DNA of 64,000 nt from Senimuribacter sp049852125 (GTDB taxonomy: Bacteria; Bacillota; Clostridia; Peptostreptococcales; Anaerovoracaceae): the NCBI RefSeq assembly GCF_049852125.1, contig NZ_CP187532.1, positions 1 to 64,000 of the forward strand, written 5' to 3'. Both the position numbers and the translations under genes were made by a program. Numbering within the stretch: the stretch's first letter is position 1; each line of letters opens with the position of its first letter. Shown piece by piece: positions 9,244-18,592 of this stretch. Below the pieces are notes generated by a model. The model was not told the DNA's origin. It saw nothing but the letters and a program-made list of their open reading frames with translations, and made no database searches.

Positions 9244-9646
9244 GAGACACACCCCTTTCTCTGAAAATCCCGTACTTGCAGGCTCCATAGTTGAGCGCTA
9301 CTGTGATCACGCTGACCAAAACCTTAGAAATCACCGATCCGATTCCCATATAAGAAACCAACACTAACAGCAGTAGGTTTTCCACCAGCAGCGTAGCCGC
9401 CCGCAATGAAAAGAACTCGGCGAATTCACGACGTCCGTTGCCGTCTGAATGGAACACCACATGACGGTTAGCAAAGAACGCGAAGATCACCGCGCCTAAC
9501 CACGCCAGACTGTTGGCCGCCAAATAGTGAACTGACATTGCTGTCATCAGAAAATACAATACGTAGTTAATTACTGTAGTCATGCCGCCGGTAAACACAT
9601 ACCGCAGCAACTCCATGCTGCAAATTGATTTCAAATACTTCTTCAT
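9236..9646 (-). CDS. gtcA: GtrA/GtcA-family membrane protein
   Basis: A 136-residue four-helix GtrA-family protein (pattern RYVFTGGMTTVINY near the start, central FANRHVVF motif). Proteins of this family are thought to flip polyprenyl-phosphate sugars across the membrane. It starts at ATG 9646, overlapping the yfhO stop by 4 nt (ATGA), and overlaps csbB at its end. The three-gene order supports a complete outward glycosylation route. Confidence 0.9.
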   Translation of the reverse strand: MKKYLKSICSMELLRYVFTGGMTTVINYVLYFLMTAMSVHYLAANSLAWLGAVIFAFFANRHVVFHSDGNGRREFAEFFSLRAATLLVENLLLLVLVSYMGIGSVISKVLVSVITVALNYGACKYGIFRERGVSHE

Positions 9647-12135
9647 CTCTTACCCTTCCTTCTCAGCAAAATATATTCTCCCAAAACCATCACAATCAGT
9701 CCTAACACCCCTGCCAAACTGAAATTCTTTCCTATAACAAGGCCCGGCGGCATATAGCGTATCAATACGTCGTGCTTTCCCTTTTCAAGTTTCGTTCCTA
9801 CAAAAGCCGTATTGATTTTTTCCACATTCCGCGTCTGGCCGTCGATGACAATCTCATACCCCTTCTTCCAAGGCAAGCTGGTTGCCAGATATCCATTCTT
9901 CTCCATACTTATTTCCCCGGAAAAAACGTGTCCGTCTCCTCTATCCAGATGTTCGTCCATAACCGGTACAGCGATCGCTTCGTCTCCCAAATGTCTAAAA
10001 TCCATAGTATATACCGTTACCTTGCTAATTTCATACTTTTTCTCAGGCAAATTGAGGTTCAGTGTTTCCAACTTCTCAGCCGGTATTACAAAGGTAAACT
10101 GGTGGTTTTCGTTAGGATACGGCGCGCCGCGTCCTGAAAGCACATTTCGCACGCCCTCAATCTCCACGGTCAGATCCTTCCATCCGTTATACGCGACGTC
10201 AAACCCAATTACTATAATCTTTCCCCTCAGTGGCTTCGGCAGGCGTACCTCTCCTGATTTCTTCTTCATCAAAGGGGTTTCAAGCCAATCCGTATCTCTC
10301 ATGCGAACCATGTGGCTGTAGAAGCTTTCCGTGCTGGGGCAATCGGCTACCGTCCGACTGCACAAAGCCTCCAGCCGAGGAAGCTCTCCCAGTTTTTCGA
10401 ACGCCTTCTCCGAGAGCAAATCATAGCTGCCGTAGACCATAGGACGAACATTGGAGTTTTCAGCCAGCACATAGCCCTCTCGTTTAAACACCGAACTATA
10501 TCCCGCCGGCAGATTATCCTCTCCAGTCAGAAGATACCGGATTCCCATAAAATAGTTAAAAAAGCTATTCTTATTTGGCATCATCACAACTCTGTTGCGC
10601 AAGCTGATCGGATTCTTCATGGTATCATAATAGAACCGGTTATACTCCTGATTATTGATCGAGGAATACATAGCTGTCTTATTTAACTTTCCGTCAGCCA
10701 GCAAGTTGCTGTTGACATAGTTATTAGCCAATACGTCATAGCGATACCGCAAATCGGATGCGAACATGGTAATATCTCCACTGCTGAAGTGTTCCTGACG
10801 GTCATCATCGGCCCGTAAATATTTTTCTGCCGTCTCATTAACACCCAGACTGACGCACACAGGCAGCAGCAGCGCAAAAGCACAGATCCTCTTTCGCCAC
10901 GAATCCGGTAGTTTCTCAACCTGCAGCAGGAACGCCCAGATTATCAAAATACCTCCGTCCAGCAGAATGAGGGGCTGCCACTTCGATACAGCTGCTGGAA
11001 GCAGACACAATGCCGCAATCCAAACGGAAGGTCTCTCCTTTTTCTCAAAGAACGCATCCATAACCTCCGCGCTGATCAGAACCACCAGCGGCAGAAACGG
11101 AATGAGAATCTTTGCTCTGGCATAAAGAAACCCGTTAAGTACATAAGCCGCCGCCGGAACAGCAACGATCAAAAGCAGCGCCGCTGACAGCAGCCTCGTT
11201 TCCTTCCTCCGCAAAGCTGTAATCAGACAGAACAGAGCAATCAGGGTCAAGCCACAGCCATAAGGCGTATACAGCAAGCCGTCCAACGACAGGTTCAGCG
11301 CCTGCAATGGTTCATCCATAAAAGCTCCGGCGTCCTTCTCTGTAGACAAAATATCCATGGCGGTGGGCAAAAGCAGCGCACCCGCCATACAAACAGATAT
11401 GATTACAGCCACCGCCGCGTGAGGCAGAAACCGCGCCCATAACCATTTTTCCTCTTTTTTTCCGCATTTATACAGATAATAGAGAAAACAGCATACCAGA
11501 CATGCAAACGCATAGAAAAAACTGTGCAGATAAACAAGACATAAGCTAACTGCAAGAACCTCGCCCTTCTGCTTGTTTATGAGCCTGTCCACACCTGCCA
11601 GCGCCAGGATTAAGAACGACATATAATTGACGAATATAATCTGGTGATGCGCGTGGAAAAACGCAGCACTTGCGGCAAACATAACGGCCCCCGCCAGACA
11701 CCCTTTGATAGAAACCTCCTGACTTCGCAGCCAGCCATAGGTCAGCAGTACGCTAATGACTGCCGTGGTCGCTGCATAGCATGCAATAATATACTTCATC
11801 CCCACGCCAGGCAATAAGCATGCAATCAGTAAATCCGGCCGCAAAAGTCCATAATAGGCTAAGTCATAGATACTGCTGCTGCCGCCAATTCCTACATACG
11901 GAGGAATCAGGGAGCCGGTTTCACGCATCATTTGCCGCAGCGCTTCTGCCGCTCCTACGTGTTGGCTATACCAATCTCCTTCAGAACCGAAAAAAAATCC
12001 CTCTCTGACCGGAAGAAGCAACAGCCCAATTGTCAATGCTGTCAGAAAAACGTATGGCCACATACGCCGCGCGCTGTTTCGTATTCCCGCTATTACGGTA
12101 TAAGCTTTGTTGCCCTGTATAACTTCTTCGTGCAT
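9643..12135 (-). CDS. yfhO: YfhO-family GT-C membrane glycosyltransferase
   Basis: An 830-residue polytopic protein. An N-terminal block of about a dozen hydrophobic helices (to ~residue 420) is followed by a long extracytoplasmic region and a final helix near 800-825 ending in a basic tail, the YfhO layout. GT-C enzymes transfer sugar from a polyprenyl-phosphate carrier to an acceptor outside the cell; in Bacillus, YfhO with CsbB glycosylates lipoteichoic acid. ATG at 12135 follows GGAG by 6 nt. It heads the operon yfhO-gtcA-csbB. Two candidate promoters precede it, one with a nine-G spacer tract and one with TTAAG boxes. Acceptor identity is inferred only by family. Confidence 0.87.
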   Translation of the reverse strand: MHEEVIQGNKAYTVIAGIRNSARRMWPYVFLTALTIGLLLLPVREGFFFGSEGDWYSQHVGAAEALRQMMRETGSLIPPYVGIGGSSSIYDLAYYGLLRPDLLIACLLPGVGMKYIIACYAATTAVISVLLTYGWLRSQEVSIKGCLAGAVMFAASAAFFHAHHQIIFVNYMSFLILALAGVDRLINKQKGEVLAVSLCLVYLHSFFYAFACLVCCFLYYLYKCGKKEEKWLWARFLPHAAVAVIISVCMAGALLLPTAMDILSTEKDAGAFMDEPLQALNLSLDGLLYTPYGCGLTLIALFCLITALRRKETRLLSAALLLIVAVPAAAYVLNGFLYARAKILIPFLPLVVLISAEVMDAFFEKKERPSVWIAALCLLPAAVSKWQPLILLDGGILIIWAFLLQVEKLPDSWRKRICAFALLLPVCVSLGVNETAEKYLRADDDRQEHFSSGDITMFASDLRYRYDVLANNYVNSNLLADGKLNKTAMYSSINNQEYNRFYYDTMKNPISLRNRVVMMPNKNSFFNYFMGIRYLLTGEDNLPAGYSSVFKREGYVLAENSNVRPMVYGSYDLLSEKAFEKLGELPRLEALCSRTVADCPSTESFYSHMVRMRDTDWLETPLMKKKSGEVRLPKPLRGKIIVIGFDVAYNGWKDLTVEIEGVRNVLSGRGAPYPNENHQFTFVIPAEKLETLNLNLPEKKYEISKVTVYTMDFRHLGDEAIAVPVMDEHLDRGDGHVFSGEISMEKNGYLATSLPWKKGYEIVIDGQTRNVEKINTAFVGTKLEKGKHDVLIRYMPPGLVIGKNFSLAGVLGLIVMVLGEYILLRRKGKR

Positions 12136-12163
12136 CTCCCGCTCCTTTCCTTTTGATATATTT

Positions 12164-12228
12164 ATCTTACACTCTGCTTCTTAAGGAAACCTGGAAGCAT
12201 TTCTTAAGATTTCTTAAAAAAAGCTTAA
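12164..12228 (-). promoter_or_regulatory. Candidate regulated promoter P2 of yfhO operon with TTAAG boxes
   Basis: On the minus strand four TTAAG boxes occur at 12224-12228, 12213-12217, 12203-12207 and 12180-12184 (spacings 11, 10 and 23 bp, i.e. helical repeats). A candidate -10 TAAGAT lies at 12164-12169 with no good -35. Direct repeats spaced 10-11 bp are typical sites of OmpR/PhoB-type regulators. The two boxes nearest the -10 of the neighbouring response-regulator gene sit at the same distances. Confidence 0.6.
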
Positions 12229-12270
12229 GACTTGTCATAAATACTGCAGAGGTACAATATTTCCCATAAT

Positions 12271-12300
12271 ATTATACCCCCCCCCGGTACTTTTTTGCAA
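12271..12300 (-). promoter_or_regulatory. Promoter P1 of yfhO operon with a nine-G spacer tract
   Basis: TTGCAA (12295-12300) and a perfect TATAAT (12271-12276) are separated by 18 bp, nine of which are one G homopolymer directly before the -10 (plus strand C9 at 12277-12285). Loss of one G gives the optimal 17-bp spacer. Homopolymer tracts in promoter spacers are a known phase-variation mechanism; here this is inference. Confidence 0.6.
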
Positions 12301-12307
12301 GGACAAA

Positions 12308-12353
12308 ATAAAAGAGCACCTTTTCCGCGTTTTCCGGCAAAAGTGCTCTGTTT
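12308..12353 (-). terminator. Rho-independent terminator after ogt
   Basis: On the minus strand an AGAGCAC/GTGCTCT stem with inner CTTTT/AAAAG pairing is followed by TTTTATTTTG. It ends the regulator-kinase-ogt transcript just upstream of promoter P1 of yfhO. Confidence 0.85.
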
Positions 12354-12359
12354 CCTTGC

Positions 12360-12893
12360 TTAAAGCGCTGTTCCCCGTTTCGGAACAAACAGCCCCTTCA
12401 TGTCCGCCCGCTCCAGCGTCAACAGTGAGATCTTTCGATCTATACCTCCCGCGTAACCGGTGAGACTTCCATTCGTTCCTACCACACGATGGCAGGGAAT
12501 GATAATAGAAATCGGATTATGTGCTACCGCCCCTCCAACTGCCTGCGCAGACATATGTGCAAGGCCCAGACGCTTTGCTACTATCTCCGCGATCTGTCCA
12601 TATGACATAGTATGTCCATAAGGGATCTCTTTCATAACCTCCCAGACCGCAAGCCGAAACGGAGAGCCTTTTAGATTCATATCAGGCATGAAGTTCAAAG
12701 CTTCTCCTTCAAAATACCGTTCCAGCCACTGGATCGTCTCATCAAATACCGGCAGTCTTTTCTCCTCATAATCAGTCTGAAGCCCTGCTCCATAATACTT
12801 CTGCCCGTCAAACCACAGACCTGTCAGCGCTTTTCCATCGCTGGCCAACGTTATTTCCCCCAGGTTGGACTGATATTTGTGTAGATATTTCAT
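12360..12893 (-). CDS. ogt: Methylated-DNA--protein-cysteine methyltransferase
   Basis: A 177-residue Ogt/Ada-C protein. The helix-turn-helix/recognition region (SPFRLAVWEVMKEIPYG) is followed by the active-site IPCHRV with Cys134, which accepts the methyl group from O6-methylguanine. ATG at 12893 follows AAGGAG by 7 nt; an out-of-frame ATG lies 4 nt upstream. It is the third gene of the response regulator-kinase-ogt operon, 14 nt after the kinase, and ends at a clear terminator. Its presence in a signalling operon may tie repair to the sensed stress, which is inference. Confidence 0.95.
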   Translation of the reverse strand: MKYLHKYQSNLGEITLASDGKALTGLWFDGQKYYGAGLQTDYEEKRLPVFDETIQWLERYFEGEALNFMPDMNLKGSPFRLAVWEVMKEIPYGHTMSYGQIAEIVAKRLGLAHMSAQAVGGAVAHNPISIIIPCHRVVGTNGSLTGYAGGIDRKISLLTLERADMKGLFVPKRGTAL

Positions 12894-12907
12894 GCATTTT
12901 CTCCTTC

Positions 12908-14227
12908 TTACCGAACATCCGCGGCATCTGTCTCCTCCAGCGCCGCCTCATCTCTCGAAGCCTCCGCAGGAAACGATAATTTGGCTTTAAATTGGTCACA
13001 GTCGATGCTGATATCAAACGCGCCGCCCATGGCGCTGGTATAGGTGCTGACGATAGCCAGTCCCAAACCATTGCCGTCACTGCTTCTGGCTTTATCTCCC
13101 CTGGCGAATCTCTCTACGATATCCTCTTTCTCAAAATCCATCAGGTATCCTGCCGTGTTGACAATCTCAAGACAAATCCGGCTTTCCTCCAACGCGCTCC
13201 TCTTTTCCACATATGTCTTCACAAAAACTCTGGTTCCTTTTGCCGAATACTTAACCGCATTCTCGATCAGATTTTGACAGATACGATACATATGGATATT
13301 ATCAGAAATCAGATGGGTATCTTCCTCTGTCAGCTGGAAGATAAATTGCAGACCGCTGTTCTTCACTCTATCCTCCAGATCCGCAAAGATCTGTTCTATC
13401 AGCATGTTCATCTCTATGGATTCCATAACGAGAGTGATATTTCCACTGCTTGCTTTAGCCAGTGAGAACAGGCTTTCAATCATCTCCTTCAGCTTCTCAG
13501 CCTTATCAGAAATAACTTCCACGTAATCCTCTGCTATGGGCTGCAATTCTTCCTTTTTCAAAAGTTCCAGATAACCAACCATAGACGTCAGCGGCGTCTT
13601 CAAATCATGAGATACATTAGATATCAAATCCACCTTCAGCTGTTCGCTCTTTGCCGCCTTTTCCAAACTCCTGCGTTCCATCTCAATGGCTTCCTCTAAC
13701 CTCGCTTTGTTAATGGCAGTAACCTTTTCCATCATCATATCGAGACGTTTACGCATAAACCTGCTGATATTTGCTTCACATAAGATATACAGCAAAATTA
13801 CCGTTAATATCAGATAATAGCTCTGCGCCAGATTCATATAATAATAGTAATACGCGGTTGCTTTCTGAAACCGAAAAAACAGCACCGCGATAATGAATAG
13901 CGCGATAAAAATCACCAGCAAAATTTTCTGCTGTCTGTTCCTTTTTTTCTGCCATTCCTCATAGAATTCCCCATTTTGCGGTATCCAATCCCGATAAATT
14001 CGAGAAAGTGTCTCCGGCAGAAGCAGCATTACAGCGCCTGCAAGGGGAAAATAACCGATAATACCCAATGTCCAAACGGCGCTGGTCTTCATCAGTCCAA
14101 TATTATGCATTATGATCCAGAGAGGCAAAATACTTATGGCGGCCAGAACAATTCCCAAAATCATCTTTCGATTGCTTTTCAAAAATCCTTTTACACTTTT
14201 AGTTGTATTTTTCCATTTTGTATCCAA
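12908..14227 (-). CDS. Membrane sensor histidine kinase
   Basis: A 439-residue kinase. Four hydrophobic segments lie at about 22-42, 50-70, 102-118 and 135-152, then a coiled linker. The HisKA H-box SHDLKTPLTS carries His207, and a HATPase_c domain has the N-box (NLIENAVKY) and G-box (DGNGLGLAI). There is no large extracellular domain, so it probably senses through the membrane like intramembrane or VanS/BceS-like kinases. The start is TTG at 14227, overlapping the regulator gene by 29 nt and in line with coupling; an alternative ATG would be residue 22. It pairs with the upstream response regulator. Signal unknown; envelope stress is plausible from the TTAAG-box link to yfhO. Confidence 0.92.
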   Translation of the reverse strand: MDTKWKNTTKSVKGFLKSNRKMILGIVLAAISILPLWIIMHNIGLMKTSAVWTLGIIGYFPLAGAVMLLLPETLSRIYRDWIPQNGEFYEEWQKKRNRQQKILLVIFIALFIIAVLFFRFQKATAYYYYYMNLAQSYYLILTVILLYILCEANISRFMRKRLDMMMEKVTAINKARLEEAIEMERRSLEKAAKSEQLKVDLISNVSHDLKTPLTSMVGYLELLKKEELQPIAEDYVEVISDKAEKLKEMIESLFSLAKASSGNITLVMESIEMNMLIEQIFADLEDRVKNSGLQFIFQLTEEDTHLISDNIHMYRICQNLIENAVKYSAKGTRVFVKTYVEKRSALEESRICLEIVNTAGYLMDFEKEDIVERFARGDKARSSDGNGLGLAIVSTYTSAMGGAFDISIDCDQFKAKLSFPAEASRDEAALEETDAADVR

Positions 14228-14906
14228 TTCCCCACACCACCTTTATGTATCTTGGATTTTTCGTATCAATTTCTATCTTTTCCCGGATATGCCGGATATG
14301 CACCATAACAGTATTTTCTACCGCGAAAGTAGCTTCCTCGTTCCACACACTCTCGTAGATCTGCTCTGCCGGAAAAACTCTCCCGGCATTCTCCATCAAA
14401 AGCTTCATAATCTTATACTCTGTAGCAGTTAGCTTTACTTCCTGACCTTCAACTACCACATTTTTCTGCTTTCTGTCGAGAACCAGTCCGCCGTTAACCA
14501 CAGTATCTTCATCAGCTTCCGGCGTATTCCCGCCCCACATATGATACCGCCGCAGCTGCGCCTTTACTCTGGCGATCAGTTCAGCGGCGTTATACGGCTT
14601 GCTGATATAGTCGTCCGCACCCAGAATCAAACCGGAAACCTTATCACTTTCCTCCGTCTTAGCTGATAGAATGATCGCCGGAATCTTATAGCTTTCACGA
14701 ATCTTCATCAATGCTGACAAGCCGTTTAGACGCGGCATCATCACATCCAGCAGAATCAAATCCACCTTATTCCTTTCCAGCTGTTCCAAAGCCTCCATTC
14801 CGTCATAGGCTTCGATAACATTGTAACCCTCAAACCGCAACAGCTTGCCAAGAGAATCTACGATTTCCCGATTATCATCAACAATCAAAATGGTTTCTGC
14901 ATCCAT
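14199..14906 (-). CDS. OmpR-family response regulator
   Basis: A 235-residue receiver plus winged-helix regulator. Phospho-acceptor Asp54 lies in LLDVMMP, with acidic pocket residues Asp10/Asp11 and Lys103 in SKPY. The C-terminal Trans_Reg_C domain runs from ~130 to 235 and ends with the family's VWGIGYK motif. It is first in the operon with the kinase and ogt. Its own promoter contains TTAAG direct repeats spaced 11 bp, suggesting autoregulation. Confidence 0.94.
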   Translation of the reverse strand: MDAETILIVDDNREIVDSLGKLLRFEGYNVIEAYDGMEALEQLERNKVDLILLDVMMPRLNGLSALMKIRESYKIPAIILSAKTEESDKVSGLILGADDYISKPYNAAELIARVKAQLRRYHMWGGNTPEADEDTVVNGGLVLDRKQKNVVVEGQEVKLTATEYKIMKLLMENAGRVFPAEQIYESVWNEEATFAVENTVMVHIRHIREKIEIDTKNPRYIKVVWGIGYKMEKYN

Positions 14907-14940
14907 GTTCTTCTTGTCCCCTCTCCTTGACTTTTCATTA

Positions 14941-14995
14941 AATATAACCCTCTTTTATGAGAAAAGTCCTGATGTAATTCTTAAAAAAACCTTAA
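14941..14995 (-). promoter_or_regulatory. Response-regulator promoter with two TTAAG boxes
   Basis: On the minus strand TTAAG boxes occur at 14991-14995 and 14980-14984 (11-bp period) upstream of a -10-like TATATT at 14941-14946; no consensus -35 is present. Box centres lie ~39 and ~50 bp from the -10 centre, matching the yfhO P2 arrangement. Confidence 0.55.
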
Positions 14996-14998
14996 TTC

Positions 14999-15847
14999 TT
15001 ACTTTCCTTTCGCATCTAATGCTCTCTGCAGATACTCAAATATGACGTCAGACAAGACTTCTCCTTTCGCAGGACAAACGGCCTCCAATCCGTCCGCCCT
15101 GCCACATAGCTGCGACGGGCAGAACGCCCTGTCTCCCAATGATAAAAAAGACACGTCAAAATCACTGTCTCCCGCACAAAATACCTGTCCAGTATAAGCG
15201 TTAAACCTTGTGAGGAATCGTCGGACTGCCGTTCCTTTATCCAAAGATTCTGGAACTACATAAACCTTGCTCCCGTTCTGCCGCACAGATACAATTCGGG
15301 AATCCAGCGCCGCAGACAACCGCTCGCAGGTTTTCTCCGGTCTTTCCGACTTAGTAAAGGTGAAGAAATCATCTACCCGCCTTATTTCAAAGCTCCTGTC
15401 CGGATCTGACGCTAACAGATTCTCAGCCTCCCGCAGCTGCTCCAGAGAAGACGAAATCAGTTCCAGCGATTCCTTCCTCCAGCTTTCATCAGGCTCGCCG
15501 TCTATCAGAAGATTTCCACCGTTGCTGGTCAATGCGAAACGCGGCCTGTAAACATTTTCTGATACACCGTTTTCTCCGGAAAAACCGCCAAAAACGACGC
15601 GACGATACTGCGATATAGAACGGGTTGTTACCGGTATGATATGCAACTCCTCACGAATCCGCATCATCGTATCATGAGAATACCCCGTCATGTAAGAAAT
15701 AATTCTTCCCTGATATACCTCTACCGCAACCTTGCCGTTACCGATCTCCCTTTTATATGAGTAGATTAGCGTATTATCCAAATCCGTAAACAGTAAAGGG
15801 CGGCTGTCCGCCACCCCCACTGTCCTTTTATTACATACGCCGCGCAT
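14999..15847 (-). CDS. HAD-superfamily phosphatase of Ter module
   Basis: A 282-residue HAD hydrolase. Motif I DLDNT at residues 22-26 carries the nucleophile Asp22 and acid Asp24; motif IV GDSDFDVSFL lies near the C-terminus, and the middle is a C2-type cap. The gene starts at ATG 15847, sharing one base with the ATPase stop (TAATG), so it is co-transcribed with the Ter genes. HAD phosphatases of this kind accompany TerD, the CitE-like lyase and phosphoribosyltransferases in the Ter-associated biosynthetic module proposed to make a nucleoside-like product. Substrate unknown. Confidence 0.85.
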   Translation of the reverse strand: MRGVCNKRTVGVADSRPLLFTDLDNTLIYSYKREIGNGKVAVEVYQGRIISYMTGYSHDTMMRIREELHIIPVTTRSISQYRRVVFGGFSGENGVSENVYRPRFALTSNGGNLLIDGEPDESWRKESLELISSSLEQLREAENLLASDPDRSFEIRRVDDFFTFTKSERPEKTCERLSAALDSRIVSVRQNGSKVYVVPESLDKGTAVRRFLTRFNAYTGQVFCAGDSDFDVSFLSLGDRAFCPSQLCGRADGLEAVCPAKGEVLSDVIFEYLQRALDAKGK

Positions 15848-18519
15848 TACTTGCTTCCCGTAATGGCCTTACGAATCAGATCTACCGGATACATGGTCAA
15901 AGCAAATACAATGACAGTCAGCCATCCGTACAGGCCGAATCTGCTGCAGCTGAAAATGTCGCCAACAACACCGCCAATGCTGACCAGTATAATCTGTACA
16001 GCCATGATAATAAACCACATCTTAATATACATGGTATTTTCCCTGATATGCTCGAATACGTTCGGACCGTCACTGCGAACATTGAATGCATTGATCATAA
16101 ACGCGAAGACGAACATGCAGAAGAATCCGGTGTAGAACTGCGCTTCGTTATACGCCGCGCCGTGGAAGAAGAAATCTGCCACAAATGGCGCTTTGAACCA
16201 TACCAGGCTCATTCCCGTCAGCCATAAGCTCATGATCAAAATCTGAATCGCCATCGGTTTACTGATAATGCTTTCATCTCTCCGTCTAGGCGGCATACGC
16301 ATATATTTCTCCAGAGCAGGTTCCCCTGCAAACATGATAGACGCCAGAGAATCCATACACAGATTGATCCACAACAGATGTGTAACCTTCAACGGCGCTT
16401 CAATTCCCAGGAATGGGCAGATAGCTGAAACCAATACTGCCGCCACATTGATCACCAACTGCATCTTACAGAACTTGAGAATATTCATATACAGTGTACG
16501 CCCATACCAGATCGCATTCTTGATAGAATTGAAATTATCATCCAGTATCACCAGCTTCCCGGCCTCTTTGGCTACTTCTGTACCGCTTCCCATGGCGAAG
16601 CCCACATCTGCTCGCTTCAGCGCCGGACTATCATTTACACCGTCACCTGTCATGCCTACGACCAGATTCATTTCCTGACACAGCTTTACCATTCTGCTCT
16701 TATCTGTCGGCAACGCTCTGGAAATAACCCGTATGTTCTTCAAAATTTCTTTGACTTCATCATCGCTCATCTCATTGAGTTCTGCAGAAGACAGCGCTAA
16801 ATCATCCGGTCCTGTAAGCAGGCCAGCCTCTTTGGCAATTGCAACAGCCGTTTCCTTTCGGTCTCCGGTAATCATAACTACCTGTATGCCTGCCTTCTGT
16901 ACCTCGATAATCGCTTCTTTTGCTTCTGGACGTACATCATCACGAATTCCCGCCAAACCTACCAGAACCAGATCATCATTGATCTGATGCGGCACAAGCT
17001 TGGACTTGCTGTAACCAAACGCCAGTACACGCATAGCTCTGTTGGCCAGATGATCGATTTGCGCATTGACTTTATCCATATCCAGAGGAACTTCTTCTCC
17101 CTGTTCATTCAGATAGAGCTTTGCCTTTTCCAGCAGCTTTTCCGGTGCGCCCTTGTAGAAAGTCTTTCCCAGACTATTGATGTAAGCCTGGCTAAATTTT
17201 ATCGCACTGTTAAACTCTTGCTGTTCTGTAACGACAAAGTCCTTCCGCTCAGCCAACGCGTGATAAGTATCCTCGCCGATGAAGCTCAACAGAGCCTTAT
17301 CCGTCATGTTGCCGCCGACTACCTCATGTCTACTGTCGAACATAGCACCGGTATTCTTACAGATACACAAATCTAAATTACCCTTGATCTGAGACGCTGC
17401 TCCGCCGGACTTCAGTTCCTCGATATCCAGCGCCTTGCCGCCGCCGTCGTAGAATTCGACAACTTCCAACTGTCCCTTTGTGATCGTTCCTGTCTTATCA
17501 CTGAACAAAATATTTAACGATCCAGCAGTTTCAATACCGATGGACTTTCTTACAAGTACGTTAACCTTGTACAATTTCCCCGTATTCTGCATCAGTACCA
17601 ACGCAATCACAAGAGGCAGGCCTTCCGGTACAGCGCAGACAATAATGGTGATCGCAACAGCTACAGCTTCCATGATTCCTTTCAGAACCTGAATCCATCC
17701 TTCAGCCAGATAAGCGTCCACACCGCCTGCCATAATCACATAGTGAATCAGATATGCTATGGCGATCACAATCGCGCCTACATAACCAAAGACGGAAATC
17801 TGGTTTGCCAGCTTGTTCAGCTTTACTTTCAGCGGAGAATCTGGTTCTTCTCCATCCATGTCCTCCGCCATCTTGCCCATCATTGTCGCTTCTCCGACCT
17901 TCTGAACCTCCATATATCCCTCGCCGTCCAGAACCGTAGCGCCTCTGAACAGACTGTGTGCGTCAACAAAGGTGTCTCCTGTGATATTCTCAGGAATGCA
18001 GAATCCTTCTGCCGCCGCTTCCTTGTGGCATTCCTCAGCCTCACCGTTCAGCACACTGTTATCCACGTCTATCTTTCCGTCAATCAAAACGCCGTCCGCC
18101 AGAATCTTATCGCCGGACTGCACGATAATAATGTCTCCCACAACGATGTCGTCCACCTCAATGACAGTAACCACACCGCCCCGAATAGCCTTTGCCGTAT
18201 CCTTCTTCTGAGACGCCTTTAGCTTACGATACGCGTCATCGTTGGCTACGCCGGTCTTAGCCGATACCGTGTTTACGATGAGAATTGCCGCGATCGTTCC
18301 TACCGGTTCAAACCATTCGCTCTGCCCGGTAAAAAACATGATTAACATGATTACTGCGATGACGCAAAGAATTTTGATCATAGGGTCCTGAAACCCCTCC
18401 ATAAACTGCTGCCAAAAGGTCTGCGGTTCCGCCTCTTTGATGGTATTCGATCCGTACTTCTTACGGCTCTCCTCCACCTGCGCGTCCGTCAGGCCCGTTA
18501 ATTTCTTATTCATAGCCAA
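15847..18519 (-). CDS. P-type Ca2+-transporting ATPase (PMCA/SERCA type)
   Basis: An 890-residue P2-type ATPase. Phosphorylation motif DKTGT lies near residue 340, TGD and the hinge TGDGVNDSP near 628. The helix-4 motif VPEGLPL and helix-6 NLCMD fit calcium pumps. The frame opens at TTG 18519; ATG 18513, two codons on, is an alternative, with AAGGAG upstream. It lies in the Ter operon between terD and the HAD gene. TerD proteins bind Ca2+, so a dedicated Ca2+ exporter fits a calcium-linked stress response; that functional link is inferred. No TerC is seen in the window. Confidence 0.92.
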   Translation of the reverse strand: MAMNKKLTGLTDAQVEESRKKYGSNTIKEAEPQTFWQQFMEGFQDPMIKILCVIAVIMLIMFFTGQSEWFEPVGTIAAILIVNTVSAKTGVANDDAYRKLKASQKKDTAKAIRGGVVTVIEVDDIVVGDIIIVQSGDKILADGVLIDGKIDVDNSVLNGEAEECHKEAAAEGFCIPENITGDTFVDAHSLFRGATVLDGEGYMEVQKVGEATMMGKMAEDMDGEEPDSPLKVKLNKLANQISVFGYVGAIVIAIAYLIHYVIMAGGVDAYLAEGWIQVLKGIMEAVAVAITIIVCAVPEGLPLVIALVLMQNTGKLYKVNVLVRKSIGIETAGSLNILFSDKTGTITKGQLEVVEFYDGGGKALDIEELKSGGAASQIKGNLDLCICKNTGAMFDSRHEVVGGNMTDKALLSFIGEDTYHALAERKDFVVTEQQEFNSAIKFSQAYINSLGKTFYKGAPEKLLEKAKLYLNEQGEEVPLDMDKVNAQIDHLANRAMRVLAFGYSKSKLVPHQINDDLVLVGLAGIRDDVRPEAKEAIIEVQKAGIQVVMITGDRKETAVAIAKEAGLLTGPDDLALSSAELNEMSDDEVKEILKNIRVISRALPTDKSRMVKLCQEMNLVVGMTGDGVNDSPALKRADVGFAMGSGTEVAKEAGKLVILDDNFNSIKNAIWYGRTLYMNILKFCKMQLVINVAAVLVSAICPFLGIEAPLKVTHLLWINLCMDSLASIMFAGEPALEKYMRMPPRRRDESIISKPMAIQILIMSLWLTGMSLVWFKAPFVADFFFHGAAYNEAQFYTGFFCMFVFAFMINAFNVRSDGPNVFEHIRENTMYIKMWFIIMAVQIILVSIGGVVGDIFSCSRFGLYGWLTVIVFALTMYPVDLIRKAITGSK

Positions 18520-18592
18520 TTTCTTCTATTACTCCTTCTGCCTTCTGTGTGATAAAGCGAAGGAAGCCGCTGACCTCCTTCGCCTGAAAACC

